This document shows, one piece after another, positions 60,171 to 64,000 of a stretch of 64,000 nt of DNA (position 1 is the first letter of the stretch; each line of letters begins with the position of its first letter). Origin of the DNA: Cyanodermella asteris. Lineage: Eukaryota; Ascomycota; Lecanoromycetes; Ostropales; Stictidaceae. The stretch is taken from contig UYJD01000005.1 in NCBI GenBank assembly GCA_900618795.1, positions 1,282,522 to 1,346,521 of the forward strand, written 5' to 3'. A program made the position numbers and the translations under genes. The notes below the pieces were generated by a model that was given only the letters and a program-made list of their open reading frames with translations, did not search any database and was not told the DNA's origin.

Positions 60171-62627
60171 CTTGACGCTAGCTTTCTTACCTGTATACCT
60201 TTCGTAATTACTACGATCCTCAGTTACGAATATGTCCTATCTTAGCTGTAAATGTTAGTGTTAGCCTTAATTTCTTTGCCTATTTACCGCGTGCTTCCCG
60301 CGTACTTAGGTCCCGGAGTTGTGGCTCTAAGCCTGACCTTAGACCGGAGCTGTAGGTTAGACCTTGTGGGGTATCATGTTTCCCTTGCCTTCGGTGTTGT
60401 AGTCCGTTGTTGCTTAGTGGGCACGCGCAATATTACTACTTACTATAATGCTATAGTAATATCATGTGATATGCAATAACGTAGACAAAATTGAAGACAA
60501 TACAAAGGAATTTCAATGTTAAAACTTTATATAGGCATTTAGCTAGCTTATAGGAGGTCTAGGAGCTATGTTATCAATATACAAGTAACTAGTTCATTTA
60601 GATCTAGCTCTTAAACTACTTAACGTCCCTATTGTTATCACTTAAGTAAGGTATATATCAGTTTCTAAATTCTACTTTTTGTAACAATAGAGATAAGATA
60701 GTCTAGTAGAATAGAGAGGCCTATACGTAAGCAACTCTAAAGCGAAAAACTAGGTCAATATGCGACTTTCTTTTGCTAAATCTATATCTATACATGTGTA
60801 TATATTGTACGATGTTATACTAATACTACGGTCATTTTGCCGCGATATTGCGGTTATAAAGATTATAATTCTCCATTAGAGTAAACTTGCAACATTGCCG
60901 CAATATTGTACCATCGTGACGCTATCCTTTCCTTGAGCAGTAAGGTACTTTAGGCTGATGAAGTATTTTTTGTTGCTAGAGTAGTTTACAAAGTCTCTGG
61001 TATTGTATCCTCTATTTTGTTATTCAAGAGATCCTATCTAGCTAAAGACTATTAGAAACGGAACATATATCTTGAGGTTTCAGAACGTCACTCTAGACTA
61101 GTCATGCTGTTTCTTTATTAAGTAGTGACAGAAAAAGTTATTTTCGGCACTTTGAATTGACCTGTTACAGTATACAGAAGCAGTAAAGTCCTAAAGTAGA
61201 CTCTTCAAATGGCAATCATACAATACTAGAGTGTCATAGAGGTTACATTAATAGTCAATAACACTCCCAATTAAAAGCCATTCTTGTAATGCTAAAGCAT
61301 TATCGTTTTTTCAAGTACAAAAAATCATAGTTACTTTTCAGTGCAATAATAATGTAGAAATGACACAAAAAGTCACACCGTACGGCAAAATTGTGACAAT
61401 AGATTCCATTACTATGAGAGAGCATTACGGAACAGTTAGAATCTAAACTTTTAGTATTTATGCATCTGTGTCACTAGTTTACTGCCGAGCAATTGGATGA
61501 CATTACAGCTGTGCTACCAGTCACGCAATGGTGCCGTAACATTACGTTCTAGCACTGTAATGCATTGTCACAAGGCTCTTATAATGTTGCAATACTGTTA
61601 TGATGTTACTATAACGTGATAGATCCGTTCTAAGCCATTACAATTTTGAAATAATGATTATATTACAGTAATTGTAAAGCAATAATACGTCATAGTTTAT
61701 TATAGTTACCTTACTATTACAGTTATACTAGTGTAATTGCTACACTATATAATATGTATAGTACCTTTTTTTTTAATAAAAAATAATAATATGTATACAG
61801 TCACCCATTGCACTATTACAACGCTATAGTTTTAATTAAGTATGAACCTGTTTAGACCGCTAAACGCCTCCAAAAACATTTCGATGGTAGGGCCCGAGGT
61901 TTTTTTGGGTTTTTTTTGCCAGGGCTACTTAGCGTCACATGACGTTATATTTCTATAGTATTACGTTATAGCTTACTAATAAAAAACATTACGTCTAAAG
62001 CTGAGCGGCATTTGATGTCATTAACATACTGAAATATTATAGTAAGGTCGTTCAACTATTGCAAACCTAACTGAATATATTTCTAGGGTATATTAGATCT
62101 GCAATAGTAGCTTAACTAGATACAGCTATACGTGCTTTAGTTAGTATTAATATCTTGCGCGTGCCATTTTCTTTAGTTAAAGACTTCCGGCATCTAAATT
62201 GTCTCATTCAATCGTTACAATGAGTCTATATTCTATGCAATTCTATATTATAGGCGCAAAATACTAGATGGCCATGTCTCATAATCTCTGCATACTGCAT
62301 ATTCCAGCCTGCTAGTGCAAACACTGCCGCTAAGTACTAGTAATATTTGATACTATGATCTTACTTTAGAAGCTTGCCGTGAAAATTTGAACTTTAGGTC
62401 TGCTTGTAAAGTTGTAATATAAACAAACTGAATATTTTCCTGCGCTTACAGAAACGAAACAGCTTATGACTTTGTGGTAAAATTGTATTTAGTACCATTT
62501 TTTGCTGTTGGAATAAGGTGAAGATGCACGGCCTAAACTAGATAGACAAATCCATTGCAAGAGTAAAATAAGCTATAAATGGACTTGATTCATTTTTCAG
62601 TCACACGTTCTGGCCATTTTCTAGCTC

Positions 62628-63937
62628 TCAGAATCCCGACATGCCAATAGCTTTATACACATCCTTCACCGTCCGACTCGCGTTCTCTTTCGCGCGAGCG
62701 GCACCACTCTCGGCTATGTCTGCCAGCCTTCGTTGTCCGGTCTTAGAGTTCATCAACTCCGAATACGCATCTCGGATAGGAGATAGTCTCGAAGAGATCT
62801 CATCCGCAACCAGCTCTTTCAGAGCACGGAGACTGAGTGTGCTGACACGTTGTGCATGTTCATCCGGACTTTGTCGAACGTCGCTTGCGTAGGTGAGCAG
62901 ATGAAGAAGGTTTGCAACGCCTGGCCGTTGCTTTGGCTCATATGAGATGCCGTCTATCGAGTCGGTCAAGCTTGCTCTAACCTTGGCATGAATCTCGGCG
63001 TGAGTATCCGTGAGGAGAATTCTTGATCGTGGATCGGGATGCGATTTCGACATTTTTTGAGCTGGATCCCGAAGAGACATTACGCGGGCGGCATCGGCTA
63101 CAAGCATTAGCAGGACCCGAGAAAGGCTGCAGTACACTCACACAAGATAACTTGTGGCTCTTTCAGAATCTGCCCATGTATAGCATTGAAATTCCTCGCA
63201 CACTCACGGGCGAACTCGAGGTGCTGAACTTGATCGGCTCCGACCGGGACCAAGGTTGCTCTGGGCGAGTGAGAACCAGACCATGATCATCTCGAGTTCG
63301 ATGACTTACCCATGAACCAGAATATCCGCGGCCTGGAGGACCGGGTAGGCGAACAGGCCTAGTTTCGCTTTGGCCTTTGCTGCCGCATCAAGGGAATCTG
63401 ATCCATCGGGTATGGAGGCTTTGCTCTTGAACGATCAGCAAATGCTCATGCGAGACTCAGGATGAGTGAGCTTGCCTTCCAGGTGGTCATTCTAGACAAG
63501 TAGCCAAGTGAAGAAGTGCAACTCAGCACCCACATCAGCTCTGTATGGGCCGGTACATGCGACTGATAGAACAGCGAACATCGCTCCGGATCTAGGCCAA
63601 TGGCAAGAAGAGTCGCCAGTGCCTCCTCCCTCCAGCGTCTCAACTGCTGCGCGGGCTGAGGAATCGTGATAGCATGCAAGTCAACGATGGAAAAGAAAAG
63701 TCGGCCAGGTGACTTCTGAAGGCCAACCCATTGCTGTAGTGCTCCGAGCCAATTGCCGAGATGAGGAACGCCAGTAGGTTGAATTCCGCTGAAAATCACG
63801 CTGTCGCTTGTGATTGCGTTCGTGCTGGCAAGGCGACGACTAGGACGAATGGGAATCTGCCGTCGCACGACTGATGAGATGCGAAGGGTAGGGACACACG
63901 TGTGCCGCCCTTTATCAAAGATTGGATGGAACCTCAT
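62628..63937 (-). CDS. MSW1: Mitochondrial tryptophanyl-tRNA synthetase
   Basis: Exons 63476-63937, 63310-63425, 63142-63260 and 62628-63097, giving 388 aa. The N-terminus MRFHPIFDKGRHTCVPTLRI followed by VVRRQIPIRPSRRLA is a basic mitochondrial presequence. The class I signatures are GVPHLGNWLGAL (HIGH) and KMSKS. The core FSGIQPTGVPHLGNW, DLHAITIPQ, GADQVQHLEFARE and VMSLRDPAQKMSKSH is of the bacterial TrpRS type, fitting an organelle enzyme. Intron 1 must start with GC, not GT (AAG|GCAAGC), to give WKSKASIPDGSDSLD. The frame upstream of 63937 has no ATG before the window ends, but an exon beyond it cannot be excluded. The AT-rich block begins right after its stop codon. Confidence 0.93.
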
Positions 63938-64000
63938 CTGGCTCCCACATCGACTCGCCAGCACTCGGGTTGCCCAGGAACTATGGTGGCAAGCAAGTTT

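Larger units (their letters stand above)
53144..62627. repeat. Gene-free AT-rich block with decayed repeats
   Basis: From about 53,280 to 62,600 the sequence turns strongly AT-rich. A 60-base line I counted (55861-55920) has 30% GC, against 48% in a line inside the eL28 gene (52561-52620). No open frame resembles a protein; the few frames over 60 codons sit in slightly GC-richer islands (about 58,330-58,610 and 60,250-60,430). Inside are two inverted repeat arms, a palindromic element with a direct repeat at its ends, a GC-rich hairpin and many GCAATATT-type words. Edges are abrupt and lie within about 200 nt of housekeeping genes. It could be a centromere, a mutated transposon island, or both. 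Confidence 0.85.

Noticed and set aside
53280-62600. Inserted mitochondrial DNA as the source of the AT-rich block
   Set aside because: No mitochondrial gene fragment, rRNA or tRNA could be recognised in it.

Overview
The window is nuclear DNA of a filamentous ascomycete (Pezizomycotina). Genes are split by short introns, mostly 45 to 90 nt, with GTRNGT donors and CTRAY-type branch sites. The gene set is fungal: TUP1/RcoA, URC1, sterol C5-desaturase, a DUF2015 protein and a WAPL family member. A Dothideomycete-like genome is my guess, but nothing in the sequence proves the class.

Layout. 0-6 kb: the N-terminal end of cytosolic seryl-tRNA synthetase, a Rheb GTPase and a WAPL cohesin-release factor, all on the minus strand. 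6.6-10.7 kb: uracil phosphoribosyltransferase and URC1, two genes of uracil metabolism, with the elongation factor ELF1 between them. 12.8-22.4 kb: ribosomal protein eS1, an ABHD11/IMO32-like hydrolase, an NAD malate dehydrogenase with a remarkable 3' end, TRAPP subunit Trs33, a Siz/PIAS SUMO ligase and an LLPH/DUF2423 protein. 23.7-30.7 kb: a tRNA-modification neighbourhood with tRNA-Gly(CCC), the isopentenyltransferase MOD5, the ABC ATPase CAF16, and ELP2 and URM1 back to back. 30.8-39.6 kb: a 6-phosphofructo-2-kinase with a degenerate phosphatase site, TOM40 and GSK3. 40.5-53.1 kb: CBC1, ERG3, TUP1, FLX1, HSH49, a DUF2015 gene and eL28. 53.2-62.6 kb: a gene-free, very AT-rich block with decayed repeats. 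62.6-63.9 kb: mitochondrial tryptophanyl-tRNA synthetase.

Most genes are housekeeping genes, packed tightly. Several convergent pairs are only 135-170 nt apart. Three links look functional. UPRT and URC1 both act on uracil. ELP2 (mcm5 side chain) and URM1 (2-thiolation) modify the same wobble uridine and share a 138-nt intergenic region. MOD5, which modifies A37 of the anticodon loop, lies 5 kb away.

The most interesting signals are: tandem splice acceptors at the end of malate dehydrogenase that would switch a C-terminal peroxisomal-type -TKL on or off; the 9.4-kb AT-rich block, a candidate centromere or decayed transposon island; and a compact palindromic element with a 7-bp direct repeat at its ends inside that block. 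All exon boundaries were read by eye from splice signals and family conservation. No searches or alignments were run.
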